The position numbers were made by a program, and so were the translations under genes. Of a stretch of DNA of 64,000 nt, positions 33,287 through 42,861 are shown piece after piece (the stretch's first letter is position 1; every line of letters starts with the position of its first letter). The stretch is from positions 1-64,000 of the forward strand of contig CAZLCS010000016.1 in the NCBI GenBank assembly GCA_964557955.1. Reading direction: 5' to 3'. Source of the stretch: JALOOX01 sp964557955. GTDB taxonomy: Bacteria > Desulfobacterota > Syntrophobacteria > Syntrophobacterales > Syntrophobacteraceae. The notes beneath the pieces are model-generated. The model was not told the origin of the DNA. It saw only the letters and a program-made list of their open reading frames with translations, and ran no database searches.

Positions 33287-35203
33287 CTAGAGGATGCTGA
33301 TCATGGGCCGTTCAATCACGGTCCATTCATTCGTATCCTTGTTCCACTTAACGTTGATAAAAACGTTCTTGTTGGTGTCCAGCTTCAAATAATCGTACTT
33401 GTAGTAGTAGCCAGGCCACCTGGACTCTTTGCGGGCCATCCTGGTGTGGGCACAGGCCAGGCCAACGATAGATCTGTGATAAGCTTCGAAGGCCCGCATC
33501 AGCTCATGAGCGTCTTTGGCCGCGAGCTTCTGTGCATCCTCCAGAAGCATTCCGAGCTTCCAGATGCCGATCTCGAGGAGCTTGTCGGACGTGCCGTAGT
33601 TGGTCTCCCAGCCGCCACAATACTCGCCCATGATCTTCTGAAGGCGGAAGAGGTAATTGTGTGGGGAGATGTAGTTGGGGTTGACATCGGGCTGCGTGGT
33701 GAAGTTCTTATTCGCCTCAAACGTTGCCATCGGCTTGAAGACTGCTTCTTTCAGCTTGGCGATCTGAGCATCGGACACCGTAGGAGTGTAGTCCTTATGG
33801 TCATTGGCATATTTCACCGCTGACTTGCCGACGATCCGGCCCTGGACGTGCGAGCCGCTGGAGAACTTGTGTGCACAGGCGCCCACGCCGCAGCCGGCCG
33901 TGAGGAGACCCTTGATGGTAGTCATGCAGTTGTACTGCTCGGGGAAGGTCTCCGCATATTCCTTGGGCATCAGGTCCGCAGGACCGCAGCACCAGGCACC
34001 GCAGGAGCACGCATGGGAGCCGATGAAAACCGAGTCGGACATCTGCAGTTCCATCGGTTTCTCGAGTGGATCGATGTTGTGGGCGGCCCAGTTGGTGGCG
34101 CCCTGGATGGTCATGTCGAGGAAGTCTTCCCAGGCTTCACTCTCGTACATCTTGATCTTCTTCTTCAGTTCCTTCGGATCGGAGATTTCCGCCTTGAAGC
34201 GCTCCACAACCTTCTCGGTGTGCATCAGGAACGGAAGCTTGCCTTCCTTCGCACAGAGAATCATTTCATAGTTTCTCATGGGGGTGGGGGTCGGCTTGGC
34301 AGCCGCATAGGGATCCCACTTCTTGAGCTCATCCGGATATCCACCGACATAAGCTTCGCCGTATCCGTTCAGGGCAGGGGTCTTGAACAGCAGGAAGAAC
34401 GTGCCGACAGGGCCATAAGAATCCTTGAACCGAGGCGGAACGAAGGTGTTGTCCATCTGGGTCAGCTCGCCGCCGTTCTCGAGCACGAGAGCGTATACCG
34501 AACCATTGACGAAGGGAGGCATCCAGGAGCGGCCGAAACCTTCACCCTGGGAGCGCGGACGGAACACGTGAACTGCGCCGCCCAGGAGGAGGATCGTCAC
34601 TTTGGACTTGAAGACGTAGAACTTGTCTTCACGCACGCTGAAGCCAACGGCGCCGGCGATGCGGTTCTCTTCCTTCTCGTCCTTGAGAAGATGGGTGATC
34701 ATGACGCGCTCGAGGAGCTCGCCTTTGTCGCCCAGGGCGCCGATGGCGGCCTTGGCGGCTTCAGCCACGAGGATCTTGTAGCTTTCACCGGCGATCATGA
34801 CCTGCCACTCACCGGACTTCACATAGTTGCCGGCCTCATCCTTCCAAATGGGAAGACCCCACTTGTCGAAATGCTTGACCGAAGAATCGACGTGACGGGC
34901 AATATCATAAACCATGTCCTGGCGCATCAGGCCCATCTGGTCGTTCGTTACGTATTCCACAAAACGCTCGGGCTGACGGGGATTCATGGTGACCTTGCCA
35001 TCGAGCCCCATGTAGGTGTTGATGGCGGAGAGGCCCATGGCCACAGGACCACTGCGGTCGATGGCAGCCTTGTCAACACACGTGACCTTCAATCCCAGCG
35101 GCTTCGCCCAGTAAGCAGCTTCCACCGCCGCACCACAGCCGGACATACCACCACCCAGAATCAACACATCGGTCTCAACAACCGTTGTCGCGAAATCTTT
35201 CAT
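33287..35203 (-). CDS. aprA: Adenylylsulfate reductase alpha subunit
   Basis: 638 residues from the ATG at 35203, seven bases after AAGGAG; a TTG six bases upstream is unlikely. The FAD-binding N-terminus (ETDVLILGGGMSGCGAAVEA), VNGSVYALVLENGGELTQMD and the C-terminal LACAHTRMARKESRWPGYYYKY are characteristic of AprA. It reduces adenosine 5'-phosphosulfate to sulfite and AMP using electrons from the Fe-S subunit AprB. The gene follows aprB by five bases. Length is normal for the family. Confidence 0.95.
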   Translation of the reverse strand: MKDFATTVVETDVLILGGGMSGCGAAVEAAYWAKPLGLKVTCVDKAAIDRSGPVAMGLSAINTYMGLDGKVTMNPRQPERFVEYVTNDQMGLMRQDMVYDIARHVDSSVKHFDKWGLPIWKDEAGNYVKSGEWQVMIAGESYKILVAEAAKAAIGALGDKGELLERVMITHLLKDEKEENRIAGAVGFSVREDKFYVFKSKVTILLLGGAVHVFRPRSQGEGFGRSWMPPFVNGSVYALVLENGGELTQMDNTFVPPRFKDSYGPVGTFFLLFKTPALNGYGEAYVGGYPDELKKWDPYAAAKPTPTPMRNYEMILCAKEGKLPFLMHTEKVVERFKAEISDPKELKKKIKMYESEAWEDFLDMTIQGATNWAAHNIDPLEKPMELQMSDSVFIGSHACSCGAWCCGPADLMPKEYAETFPEQYNCMTTIKGLLTAGCGVGACAHKFSSGSHVQGRIVGKSAVKYANDHKDYTPTVSDAQIAKLKEAVFKPMATFEANKNFTTQPDVNPNYISPHNYLFRLQKIMGEYCGGWETNYGTSDKLLEIGIWKLGMLLEDAQKLAAKDAHELMRAFEAYHRSIVGLACAHTRMARKESRWPGYYYKYDYLKLDTNKNVFINVKWNKDTNEWTVIERPMISIL

Positions 35204-35214
35204 TTGCAATCTCC

Positions 35215-35661
35215 TTATTTCTTGATTGTACAGAGTTCCTTAACACCCATGATGTCGGGCTCGCCGAGGAGGAACTGGTTGTTCAGATCGGCAGGGTTGG
35301 CCTCGGGAAATCCGTCAAATGGCTTAATAGAACCCTCTGGTGTCCTTCTGGTGGGGTACTTGAAGCGTTTGATGCGGCCATCGCGATAGGTGATGGTCCA
35401 CATGATGTCCTCGCTGCCTCGGAGCGGCGTGGAGGCGGCGCCCATCGGTGCGAAGTCCTGGTAGCTCCGAACATCCATGGCCTGCTGGGGGCAGATCTTG
35501 ACACAGCAGTAGCACTCCCAGCAATACTGGGGCTCCTGGTTGTAGCCTTTCATTCTTTCCTTATCGAGCATCATCAGGTCGTTGGGGCATATATACATAC
35601 AAGCAGTTTTGTCCTGCCCCTTACAGCCGTCGCACTTTTCGGTCATTACGAAACTTGGCAT
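35215..35661 (-). CDS. aprB: Adenylylsulfate reductase beta subunit
   Basis: 148 residues. Two [4Fe-4S] clusters: CDGCKGQDKTACMYICPND and CWECYCCVKICPQQAMDVRS, the pattern of AprB. The tail ending FLLGEPDIMGVKELCTIKK wraps the alpha subunit in known structures. TAGGAGG precedes the ATG. It passes electrons from the Qmo-type complex to the FAD of AprA. Confidence 0.95.
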   Translation of the reverse strand: MPSFVMTEKCDGCKGQDKTACMYICPNDLMMLDKERMKGYNQEPQYCWECYCCVKICPQQAMDVRSYQDFAPMGAASTPLRGSEDIMWTITYRDGRIKRFKYPTRRTPEGSIKPFDGFPEANPADLNNQFLLGEPDIMGVKELCTIKK

Positions 35662-35862
35662 AGCCTTACCTCCTAAGTGTTTATTCCATCTACCTTCAGC
35701 CGAATTTGCTTCCCTTCAATGAATTCCTTGCCTTAAGCCTTACACCTCCCTTCTCGAGACCTGGCCCGCCCCCCTTTGCAAGGGGCCGCAAGCACCCTTC
35801 GGGGGGCAAGCTTTTGCGTGGATATTGTGGTTTCTGTATGTCTCTACTTCGACTTCGTCTGT

Positions 35863-37095
35863 CTATTGCTTCTTCACATCGCCGGTTGCCGCACCGTGAA
35901 GCTTGATCTCCACCTTCTCTTCCAGACCTTGGTAATATTCCTGGAGAACCTTGACCACTTCCGGACGAGAGAATTCCTTGGGCAGCTCGCCGCCCTCGGA
36001 AAGGGTCTTGCGGACCATGGTGCCGGAGAGAAGCAGGCGGTCTTCCTTGCCGTGGGGGCATGTTCTCATGGAAGCCATGCCGCCGCACTTGAAGCAGTGG
36101 AACGTCCAGTCGATGTTGAGGGGCTGCAGGACCAGAGAGCCCTCGGGGATTTCGAGGAAGATCTTCTGGGCGTCGAAAGGACCGTAGTAATCGCCGACAC
36201 CGGCGTGGTCGCGGCCGACGATGAGGTGGCTGCAGCCGTAGTTCTGACGGAAGACCGCGTGGAGCAGGGCTTCGCGGGGTCCCGCATAGCGCATTTCCGC
36301 AGGATAGCCGCCCTGGATGACGGTGTTTTTGACGAAGTAGTTCTCGACCAGCACGTCGATGGCCTTGACGCGCACCTCGGCGGGGATGTCGCCGGGTTTC
36401 AGCTTGCCAACCAGCTGATGGATGTAAAGCCCGTCCATGACTTCGACCGCGATCTTGGCGAGGAATTCATGGCTGCGGTGCATGGGGTTGCGCAGCTGCA
36501 GAGCGGCGACCGTTCTCCAGCCCTTTTCCTCGAAGAGCTTGCGGGCTTCGGCGGGGCGCTGATACACGTTGGCAAACTGCGTGGGGTAGAAGCTCTCGCT
36601 GATGACCTTGACGGGACCGGCCAGGTTGACCTCCTTCTGGCTCATGACCTTCTGAACACCCGGGTGGCCCTCGGCGTCGTTGGTCCAGAACACCTGCTTG
36701 CACTCGAATGCCTTGTCGATGGTGTACTTCTCGGTCACCTTCATGGTGCCAAGAATTTCATTATTTTCCTCATCCAGGAGGGCCACTTCCTCGCCGTTGC
36801 CGATGCTGTCGGCCAGAGCCTTGTCGGCGGAGAGGGTGATGGGGATGGGCCAGAAGGTGCCGTCGGCCATCTGATAGTTGGCGCAGCTGCCTTTCCAGTC
36901 GTCGTAACCCATAAAACCATCAAGCGGGGTGAAAGCGCCGATGCCGAGCATGATGAGGTCGGAGGCTTCACGGCTGGTCATGGGGACGACTTTGAGCTTC
37001 TTGGCCTTCTCCTTTTCCGCTGCGAGCTCTGCCCCTTGCAGCAGCAAGGGCTTCAGTTTCTTTTCTTTTCCATGGGGAGGAACCAGCTTCGACAT
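35863..37095 (-). CDS. sat: Sulfate adenylyltransferase (dissimilatory)
   Basis: 410 residues. QLRNPMHRSHEFLAK carries the ATP-sulfurylase QxRNPxHxxH motif, and GRDHAGVGDYYGPFDAQ and the Cys pair near 340-350 (CFKCGGMASMRTCPHG) form the dissimilatory-type metal site. It converts sulfate and ATP to adenylylsulfate and pyrophosphate, the first step of sulfate reduction. It stands 201 bases upstream of aprB on the same strand and has a consensus promoter. GAAGGAG precedes the ATG. Confidence 0.95.
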   Translation of the reverse strand: MSKLVPPHGKEKKLKPLLLQGAELAAEKEKAKKLKVVPMTSREASDLIMLGIGAFTPLDGFMGYDDWKGSCANYQMADGTFWPIPITLSADKALADSIGNGEEVALLDEENNEILGTMKVTEKYTIDKAFECKQVFWTNDAEGHPGVQKVMSQKEVNLAGPVKVISESFYPTQFANVYQRPAEARKLFEEKGWRTVAALQLRNPMHRSHEFLAKIAVEVMDGLYIHQLVGKLKPGDIPAEVRVKAIDVLVENYFVKNTVIQGGYPAEMRYAGPREALLHAVFRQNYGCSHLIVGRDHAGVGDYYGPFDAQKIFLEIPEGSLVLQPLNIDWTFHCFKCGGMASMRTCPHGKEDRLLLSGTMVRKTLSEGGELPKEFSRPEVVKVLQEYYQGLEEKVEIKLHGAATGDVKKQ

Positions 37096-37188
37096 CTTTT
37101 CGTCTCCTTCGAGGTATAGGGTTACTTACGGAAAAACCGCACCATTTCGGCGGCATAGCATCCCGCTTGTGCAATATGTTGCAAGGTG

Positions 37189-37216
37189 ATTATAGGGGGG
37201 TGCCGCTTGTTGTCAA
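37189..37216 (-). promoter_or_regulatory. Consensus sigma-70 promoter of sat
   Basis: On the minus strand TTGACA (37216-37211), a 16-base spacer, then TATAAT (37194-37189). Both hexamers match the consensus exactly. The predicted transcript starts near 37182, giving a leader of about 85 bases before sat. Such a strong promoter fits the very high expression known for sat and apr in sulfate reducers. Confidence 0.82.
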
Positions 37217-37562
37217 GTGAAAAATCATGCAAGCTCATGCAAGCGCAAGCGCTGAGGATCCCGACCCTGCTGAGCCTTCTCAAAGCGTTCCCATCAGGTC
37301 CCGTGCGAGCAGACGTGATAACTGGTGCAAGGAGGCCCGAAACGTGGTGCGGGCGACCCCGACTGATGTGAGTGGCCTGCAGGTTGCTGTTGGCAGGCTC
37401 AACTTGTCTCATATGCCTGAGTCGGAGAATTTTGTCAAACAGATTGAGGGACCTCCTCACAAGAGCCTGCCGAAAAAGCATGTGTTGCCTTTCCAGCATC
37501 AGGTTCTATATGATGTCGGAAGCGGCCTGTAATTGAGGAAGAAACCTGTAGCGAAGGTGATC

Positions 37563-38612
37563 ATGAGGCAACGCTGGTTTTCGGTGATTCAACCTCACAT
37601 CGTCATGGTTCCGCTGCTGACCGTGATTTTGCTGCTGGTCGGGATCGCCGGGTACATGTCTCTCGAGGGGTACGACCTTATTGATGCTCTTTACATGACG
37701 GTCATCACCCTCAGCACCACCGGTTTCAGCGAGGTCAAGCCACTGGATCAGGCTGGACGGATCTTCACGATGTTTCTCATCATTTTGGGTGTGGGATTTG
37801 TGGCCTATAATGTCAACCTCATGGCCCGCATCCTTATGGACGGGCATTTGGTCCAGATGTATCGGAGGCGGAAATTGAGCAGGCAGTTGGAGGGCATGAA
37901 GGACCATTTCATCGTGTGCGGCCATGGCCAGATGGGGCAGATCATTGCACAGGAGCTGTGCCGGGCGAACATCGGCATCGTCGTCATCGAGAAGGATCCG
38001 GGGGCCATTCAGAGGGTCGAAGCTTCGCGAATTGTCCATCTTCTCGAGGATGCGACCGAGGAGGAAACGCTGGTCATGGCGGGTATTCGGCGGGCCAGGG
38101 GTCTGGTCTCGGTGGTGAGCCGCGATACCGACAACGTGTTCATTGTTCTCACCGCCCGGGACCTCAACAAGAACCTCCAGATTCTGGCACGGGCAGGAAC
38201 AGCCGGAGCTGAAAAGCGGTTGATCAAGGCCGGTGCCGACCGTGTGGTCTCGCCCTACGCCAGCGGCGCCATTCGGATAGCCCAGAACATTCTGCAGCCC
38301 ACGGTCACGGACTTCCTCGAACTGGCCCTCTCCGGTGAGGGAATGGAGCTCAGCATGCAGGAAACGGAGATTCCCGAGGGGGCCTCATTGGTTGGAAAGG
38401 ATCTCATGGGCTCGGGAATCCGGAGCCAGTTCAACCTGATCATCGTGGCCATCAAGCGCAGGGATGCACGAATGGTCTACAATCCTTCCCCCCAGGAGGA
38501 GCTGCAGGCGGGAGACGTCCTGATCGCCATAGGGCCCAGAGAGAACCTGATGCGCTTCAGGACATCTCTCCTGGGTGAGCCTTTCCTCAATGCCCGCGCG
38601 TGCAAATGCTGA
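37563..38612 (+). CDS. RCK-domain potassium channel-like protein (TrkA-N/TrkA-C)
   Basis: 349 residues from the ATG at 37563. The N-terminus has two membrane helices (about 14-30 and 66-85) flanking a pore loop. An RCK_N domain follows (FIVCGHGQMGQIIAQELCRA, a Rossmann GxGxxG-type site) and an RCK_C domain at the C-terminus. The pore loop reads TLSTTGFSEV rather than the canonical T-V-G-Y-G filter, so ion selectivity is uncertain. MthK-type architecture. It is likely monocistronic. Confidence 0.83.
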   Translation: MRQRWFSVIQPHIVMVPLLTVILLLVGIAGYMSLEGYDLIDALYMTVITLSTTGFSEVKPLDQAGRIFTMFLIILGVGFVAYNVNLMARILMDGHLVQMYRRRKLSRQLEGMKDHFIVCGHGQMGQIIAQELCRANIGIVVIEKDPGAIQRVEASRIVHLLEDATEEETLVMAGIRRARGLVSVVSRDTDNVFIVLTARDLNKNLQILARAGTAGAEKRLIKAGADRVVSPYASGAIRIAQNILQPTVTDFLELALSGEGMELSMQETEIPEGASLVGKDLMGSGIRSQFNLIIVAIKRRDARMVYNPSPQEELQAGDVLIAIGPRENLMRFRTSLLGEPFLNARACKC

Positions 38613-38620
38613 CAATGCGT

Positions 38621-38647
38621 TTGACAACAAGCTATTCTTCTTATAAA
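38621..38647 (+). promoter_or_regulatory. Putative promoter of the thiolase gene cluster
   Basis: TTGACA (38621-38626), 15 bases, then TATAAA (38642-38647), about 110 bases upstream of the thiolase start. Both boxes are good but the spacer is short. Confidence 0.42.
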
Positions 38648-38757
38648 GAACAGAATTTGATATCAGGAAACCCCATCCACGCTGCTCTGCCTCGATCATT
38701 CCCTTGCGGTTTGGGGGTGACAGCATTCCCTTTTCCCAGCTCATTTCGGAGGTGAAA

Positions 38758-39936
38758 ATGAAACAAGCGGTTATCGTGAGTGCGGTACGAACTCCCGTTG
38801 GTAGCTTCGGCAAGTCACTCAGGGATGTCCCTGCAGTCCATCTGGGCGTGATCGCCTTGAAGGAGGCCCTCAAGCGCATCAATCTGCAGCCGGATCAAGT
38901 GGATGAGGTGATTCTCGGCAATGTTCTCCAGGCGGGGCTTGGCCAGAACCCTGCCCGGCAAGTGTCCATCAAGGCCGGCTTGCCGCAGGAAGTGCCCGCG
39001 TTCACCATCAACAAGGTCTGCGCTTCGGGCCTCAAATCGGTTTTTCTGGCTGCTCAGGCCGTCATGACCGGTGATGCGGAGATCGTGGTCTCAGGTGGTA
39101 TCGAAAACATGAGCGCCGCTCCCTTTGCCTTGAATGGGGCCCGGTGGGGTCAGCGCATGGGTGACGGGAAGCTGGTTGACCTGATGATCCTGGACGGGCT
39201 GTGGGACGCTTTCAACGGGTATCACATGGGGAATACGGCGGAAAACGTCTCCGAGCGCTTCAATGTCACCCGGGAAGAGCAGGATGAGTTTGCACTGGCG
39301 AGCCAGCAGAAGGCCGAGGCGGCCATCAAGGCGGGTCGATTCAAAGATGAGATCGTGCCGGTCCCGATTCCTCAGCGCAAGGGGGATCCCATCCTCTTCG
39401 ACACCGACGAGCATCCTCGCTTCGGCACAACGCTGGAGGCTTTGAAGAAACTGCCGCCTGCCTTCAAGCAGGGGGGAGCCGTGACCGCGGGCAATGCTTC
39501 GGGGATCAACGACGGCGCGGCCATCATCATTGTCATGAGTGCAGAAAAAGCGGCTTCCCTGGGGCTCAAGCCCATGGCATCCATCCGCTCCTATGCATCG
39601 AGCGGGGTCGATCCCGCCATTATGGGGATCGGACCTGTCCGGGCCAGCCAGAAGGCCCTGGCCAAGGCCGGGTGGAAAGCGCAGGACCTCGAGGTGATTG
39701 AGGCCAACGAGGCTTTTGCAGCCCAGGCCATCGCTGTAAACCGGGAGATGGGGTGGGATCTGTCGCGGGTGAACTACAACGGTGGCGCCATCGCCATCGG
39801 CCATCCCATCGGTGCTTCCGGGGCCCGCATCCTGACGACTCTCCTTTATGAAATGCAGAAACGGGACGCCAAAAAGGGGCTCGGTACCCTGTGTATCGGA
39901 GGCGGGCAGGGGTCGGCCATCGTGCTCGAGCGTTGA
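38758..39936 (+). CDS. Acetyl-CoA C-acetyltransferase (thiolase)
   Basis: 392 residues from the ATG at 38758 with GGAGGTGA upstream. Active-site Cys in NKVCASGLKSV (about residue 88), NYNGGAIAIGHPIGASGARI with the catalytic His, and the C-terminal CIGGGQGSA with the second Cys are all intact. It condenses two acetyl-CoA to acetoacetyl-CoA, or cleaves it. First of three genes with crotonase and acyl-CoA dehydrogenase, so the set can run a butyryl-CoA or short-chain beta-oxidation route. Confidence 0.92.
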   Translation: MKQAVIVSAVRTPVGSFGKSLRDVPAVHLGVIALKEALKRINLQPDQVDEVILGNVLQAGLGQNPARQVSIKAGLPQEVPAFTINKVCASGLKSVFLAAQAVMTGDAEIVVSGGIENMSAAPFALNGARWGQRMGDGKLVDLMILDGLWDAFNGYHMGNTAENVSERFNVTREEQDEFALASQQKAEAAIKAGRFKDEIVPVPIPQRKGDPILFDTDEHPRFGTTLEALKKLPPAFKQGGAVTAGNASGINDGAAIIIVMSAEKAASLGLKPMASIRSYASSGVDPAIMGIGPVRASQKALAKAGWKAQDLEVIEANEAFAAQAIAVNREMGWDLSRVNYNGGAIAIGHPIGASGARILTTLLYEMQKRDAKKGLGTLCIGGGQGSAIVLER

Positions 39937-40077
39937 TGATGCGGCATTGGGTCCGTCCGGGCTTTTGGGGCTTTGCAGTCCGCGAAGGTGGAGCTGCGCC
40001 GGAGGAGTCCGATCCTCCCGTGCGGGCCGGCAGCATAGATTTCCTTTTGTGGCAATTCAGGGGGGAGATATTCCATC

Positions 40078-40869
40078 ATGACCTATGAAAACATACTGTT
40101 CGAAGTCCGGGACGGCGTCGGCGTTTTGACTTTCAACCGCCCCAAAGCCCTCAATGCACTCAATCCTGCCACCCTCGAGGAAGTCAACGACGTGATTGAG
40201 CGGGCGCGGAAGGACGACGCCATTCGCGTGCTGGTGCTTACCGGCGCCGGGGATAAAGCGTTTGTTGCGGGTGCCGACATCACCCAGTTTCCCAGGATGA
40301 ATCCCCTCGAAGCGCGCGCTTTCGCCGAGCGGGGGCAGGAAGTGTTCGCAAAGCTCGAGCAGCTGCCCAAACCGGTCATCGCCTGTGCCAATGGGTTCAC
40401 GCTGGGCGGTGGGTGCGAGCTCGCTATGAGCTGTGATTTCATCTATGCATCGGACAAGGCCAGGTTCGGACAGCCCGAAATCAACCTGGGCATCATTCCC
40501 GGTTTTGGCGGAACGCAGAGGCTGTCGCGGCTGGTGGGTCGCGCCAAAGCCAAAGAGCTCTGCATGACCGGTGAGATGATTGACGCTCAGCAGGCCAAAG
40601 AGCTGGGACTTGTGGCCAAGGTGTTTCCGGCCGAGCAGCTCCTGGAGGAGACGCTCAAAGTTGCCTCCCAGCTGGCTGCCAAGAGCCCCTCGGCCTTGCG
40701 GAGTATCAAGTTCGTGGTGGACCGTGGCGTTGACGTGGACCTCAAGAGCGGCTGCGCCATCGAGGCCGAGGCCTTCGGGGCGACTTTTGCGAGCCAGGAT
40801 GCCAGGGAAGGTGTTGCGGCCTTCCTGGAAAAACGCAAGCCTGATTTCAAGGGATCTCTTACCAGCTGA
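40078..40869 (+). CDS. Enoyl-CoA hydratase / crotonase
   Basis: 263 residues. Crotonase hallmarks: AFVAGADITQF (oxyanion and CoA loop), ACANGFTLGGGCELAMSCD with the first catalytic Glu, and GQPEINLGIIPGFGGTQRL with the second. It hydrates crotonyl-CoA to 3-hydroxybutyryl-CoA. Second gene of the thiolase set; a 3-hydroxyacyl-CoA dehydrogenase is not next to it. A GGGGGAG site precedes the ATG. Confidence 0.92.
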   Translation: MTYENILFEVRDGVGVLTFNRPKALNALNPATLEEVNDVIERARKDDAIRVLVLTGAGDKAFVAGADITQFPRMNPLEARAFAERGQEVFAKLEQLPKPVIACANGFTLGGGCELAMSCDFIYASDKARFGQPEINLGIIPGFGGTQRLSRLVGRAKAKELCMTGEMIDAQQAKELGLVAKVFPAEQLLEETLKVASQLAAKSPSALRSIKFVVDRGVDVDLKSGCAIEAEAFGATFASQDAREGVAAFLEKRKPDFKGSLTS

Positions 40870-41077
40870 TTCCAGTACCGCCGGGCGTAAGTCCTCAACC
40901 GGCTGATCCGGGCAGTCATTTGCGCCCGGCGGTACCAGCCAGTACACGATTTACGCGGATGATGTCCGAAGACGATCTGCCTCCGATCCCGTTTCTGATC
41001 AGGTTGGAGCGGTTGATGTGAACGAGCCCCGGGACTGCTATGGCTATTAATAAATCCATTGGTTTGGAGGATTCGCC

Positions 41078-42226
41078 ATGAATTTTGAACTGACCGAAGA
41101 GCAAAGAATGATCCAGGACATGGCCCGCAAGTTTGCCGAGAGGGAAATCAAGCCCGTCGCGGCGGAGCTTGACCGCACTCACCAGCATCCGGAAGAGATC
41201 GTCAATAAGATGGGAGAGCTTGGTCTGCTGGGGGTCACGATTCCCGAGGAATATGGCGGAGCAGGGATGGATTATGTCTGCTATGTGCTATCGATGATCG
41301 AGATTTCCAAGGCTTGTGCGTCCTGCGGTGTGATCATGAGTGTGTGCAACAGCCTCTACAACTTCCCCGTCTATGCGTATGGCACTGAAGAGCAGAAGCA
41401 GAAATATCTGCGGCCGGTTGCCAGCGGAGAGGCCCTGGGCTGCTACGGGCTGACCGAAGCGGGGGCCGGCTCGGATCCTGCCAAGATGAATACGACCGCC
41501 GTGCTGGACGGGGATGAATGGGTCATCAACGGCACCAAGAAGTTCATCACCAACGGCAACGTGGCGAGCTACTGCGTTCTCGCCGCCGTTACGGACAGGG
41601 CCGCCGGCTACAAGGGCATCAGCTCTTTCATCGTCGATCTCAAGAATACGGCGGGCTTCCATGTGGGGACTGTCGAAGAGAAGCTCGGAATCAATGCATC
41701 AGGGACTGCCGAGCTGGTTTTCGAGGACGCCCGAATCCCCAAGGAGAATCTCCTGGGCAACCTCGGCGAAGGGTTCAAGCAGATGTTGACCACCCTGGAC
41801 GGTGGACGCATCGGCATCGCTTCTCAGGCCATCGGCATTGGGCGGGCGACCCTGGAAGAGGCCATCGAGTATGCTCAGACGCGGGAGCAGTTCGGACGTC
41901 CGATTTCGTCCTTCCAGGCCATTCAGTGGAAGCTGGCGGACATGGCGACACAGCTGGATGCGGCGGAACTGCTGACCCTGCGGGCTGCCTGGCTCGAGCA
42001 GAATCATCGCCACTACGAGAAAGAGGCCGCCATGGCCAAGCTTCTCGCGTCCGACACGGCCATGTGGGCCGCCGTCGAAGGCGTTCAGATCCTCGGAGGG
42101 TATGGGTATTGCAAAGATTATCCCATGGAACGCCACATGCGGGATGCGAAAATCACCCAGATCTACGAAGGTACGAATGAAATCATGCGCCTGGTGATTT
42201 CCCGCAACGTTCTCAAACAGCGCTGA
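41078..42226 (+). CDS. Acyl-CoA dehydrogenase (butyryl-CoA type)
   Basis: 382 residues. The N-terminal helix region FELTEEQRMIQDMARKFAER, the FAD/substrate segment CYGLTEAGAGSDPAKMNTTA and the C-terminal AKITQIYEGTNEIMRLVIS with the catalytic Glu place it in the short-chain acyl-CoA dehydrogenase group. It oxidises butyryl-CoA or reduces crotonyl-CoA with an electron-transfer flavoprotein, which is not encoded here. Third gene of the set, followed by a strong terminator. Confidence 0.92.
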   Translation: MNFELTEEQRMIQDMARKFAEREIKPVAAELDRTHQHPEEIVNKMGELGLLGVTIPEEYGGAGMDYVCYVLSMIEISKACASCGVIMSVCNSLYNFPVYAYGTEEQKQKYLRPVASGEALGCYGLTEAGAGSDPAKMNTTAVLDGDEWVINGTKKFITNGNVASYCVLAAVTDRAAGYKGISSFIVDLKNTAGFHVGTVEEKLGINASGTAELVFEDARIPKENLLGNLGEGFKQMLTTLDGGRIGIASQAIGIGRATLEEAIEYAQTREQFGRPISSFQAIQWKLADMATQLDAAELLTLRAAWLEQNHRHYEKEAAMAKLLASDTAMWAAVEGVQILGGYGYCKDYPMERHMRDAKITQIYEGTNEIMRLVISRNVLKQR

Positions 42227-42266
42227 TCGTGTGTTGGGACGACAAAGACACCTCCTATAAAACACC

Positions 42267-42310
42267 AAACCCTGAGCTCCTCGCGGAAGCTCAGGGTTTT
42301 GTTCTTGTCG
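42267..42310 (+). terminator. Rho-independent terminator of thiolase-crotonase-dehydrogenase genes
   Basis: AAACCCTGAGCT (42267-42278) pairs perfectly with AGCTCAGGGTTT (42288-42299) around a nine-base loop. It is followed by a T-rich tail (TTGTTCTTGT). It lies about 40 bases after the acyl-CoA dehydrogenase stop. Confidence 0.88.
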
Positions 42311-42428
42311 GCTTCGGAATGGAGCACGCAGGCAGTCCAGCTCATCCCTCGATAAAAGCAGCTCTTCGTTCCATTTTGTGCCCTTGATTTGTCTCGGTGG
42401 TCACACCATCGGGCTACGGACCATGCTC

Positions 42429-42623
42429 CTACGCCGAGCGCAGAAGCCGGCGCTCGCGGCGTTGAATCCGCTTGATCGCCTTCTTCTTCTTGATCCGGCG
42501 CCGTTCCCCTTTGGAGAGATAGTAATTGTGGCGACGCAAGACAGGCTGGACGTTCTTCTGAAAATCTTTACGGAGCTTGCGGATTTTTTTCTCAATGCTT
42601 TCTCTGGTTTCACCCTCCGCCAT
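42429..42623 (-). CDS. rpsU: 30S ribosomal protein bS21-like
   Basis: 64 residues, extremely basic. KKIRKLRKDFQKNVQPVLRR followed by HNYYLSKGERRRIKKKKAIK resembles the bS21 pattern (LRR..YEKPSE+R+RK). Such proteins bind the 16S rRNA 3' region and influence initiation. It is a divergent member, so the assignment is probable, not certain. It is transcribed toward the thiolase cluster terminator. Confidence 0.72.
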   Translation of the reverse strand: MAEGETRESIEKKIRKLRKDFQKNVQPVLRRHNYYLSKGERRRIKKKKAIKRIQRRERRLLRSA

Positions 42624-42861
42624 TCAGTACTCACCTACCTTTCGTGACTAACCTCGTTGTGCCATCATCAAAACCCGGTCAATCCGGTCACCTGTCACCG
42701 CGGTATCTCGCCGCCGGTGATGGTTGGCCGCGGTGGGATCGACCTGGCTGCCTGCATAAACTCCAGAATTGGAAACTTCTAAAGCAAAACAACCCATAAA
42801 TCAATAGGAAGAAAAAGCGAGACAAAAAGTGAGCCGGGCCGGCCTTTGGGAAGGCATGCTC

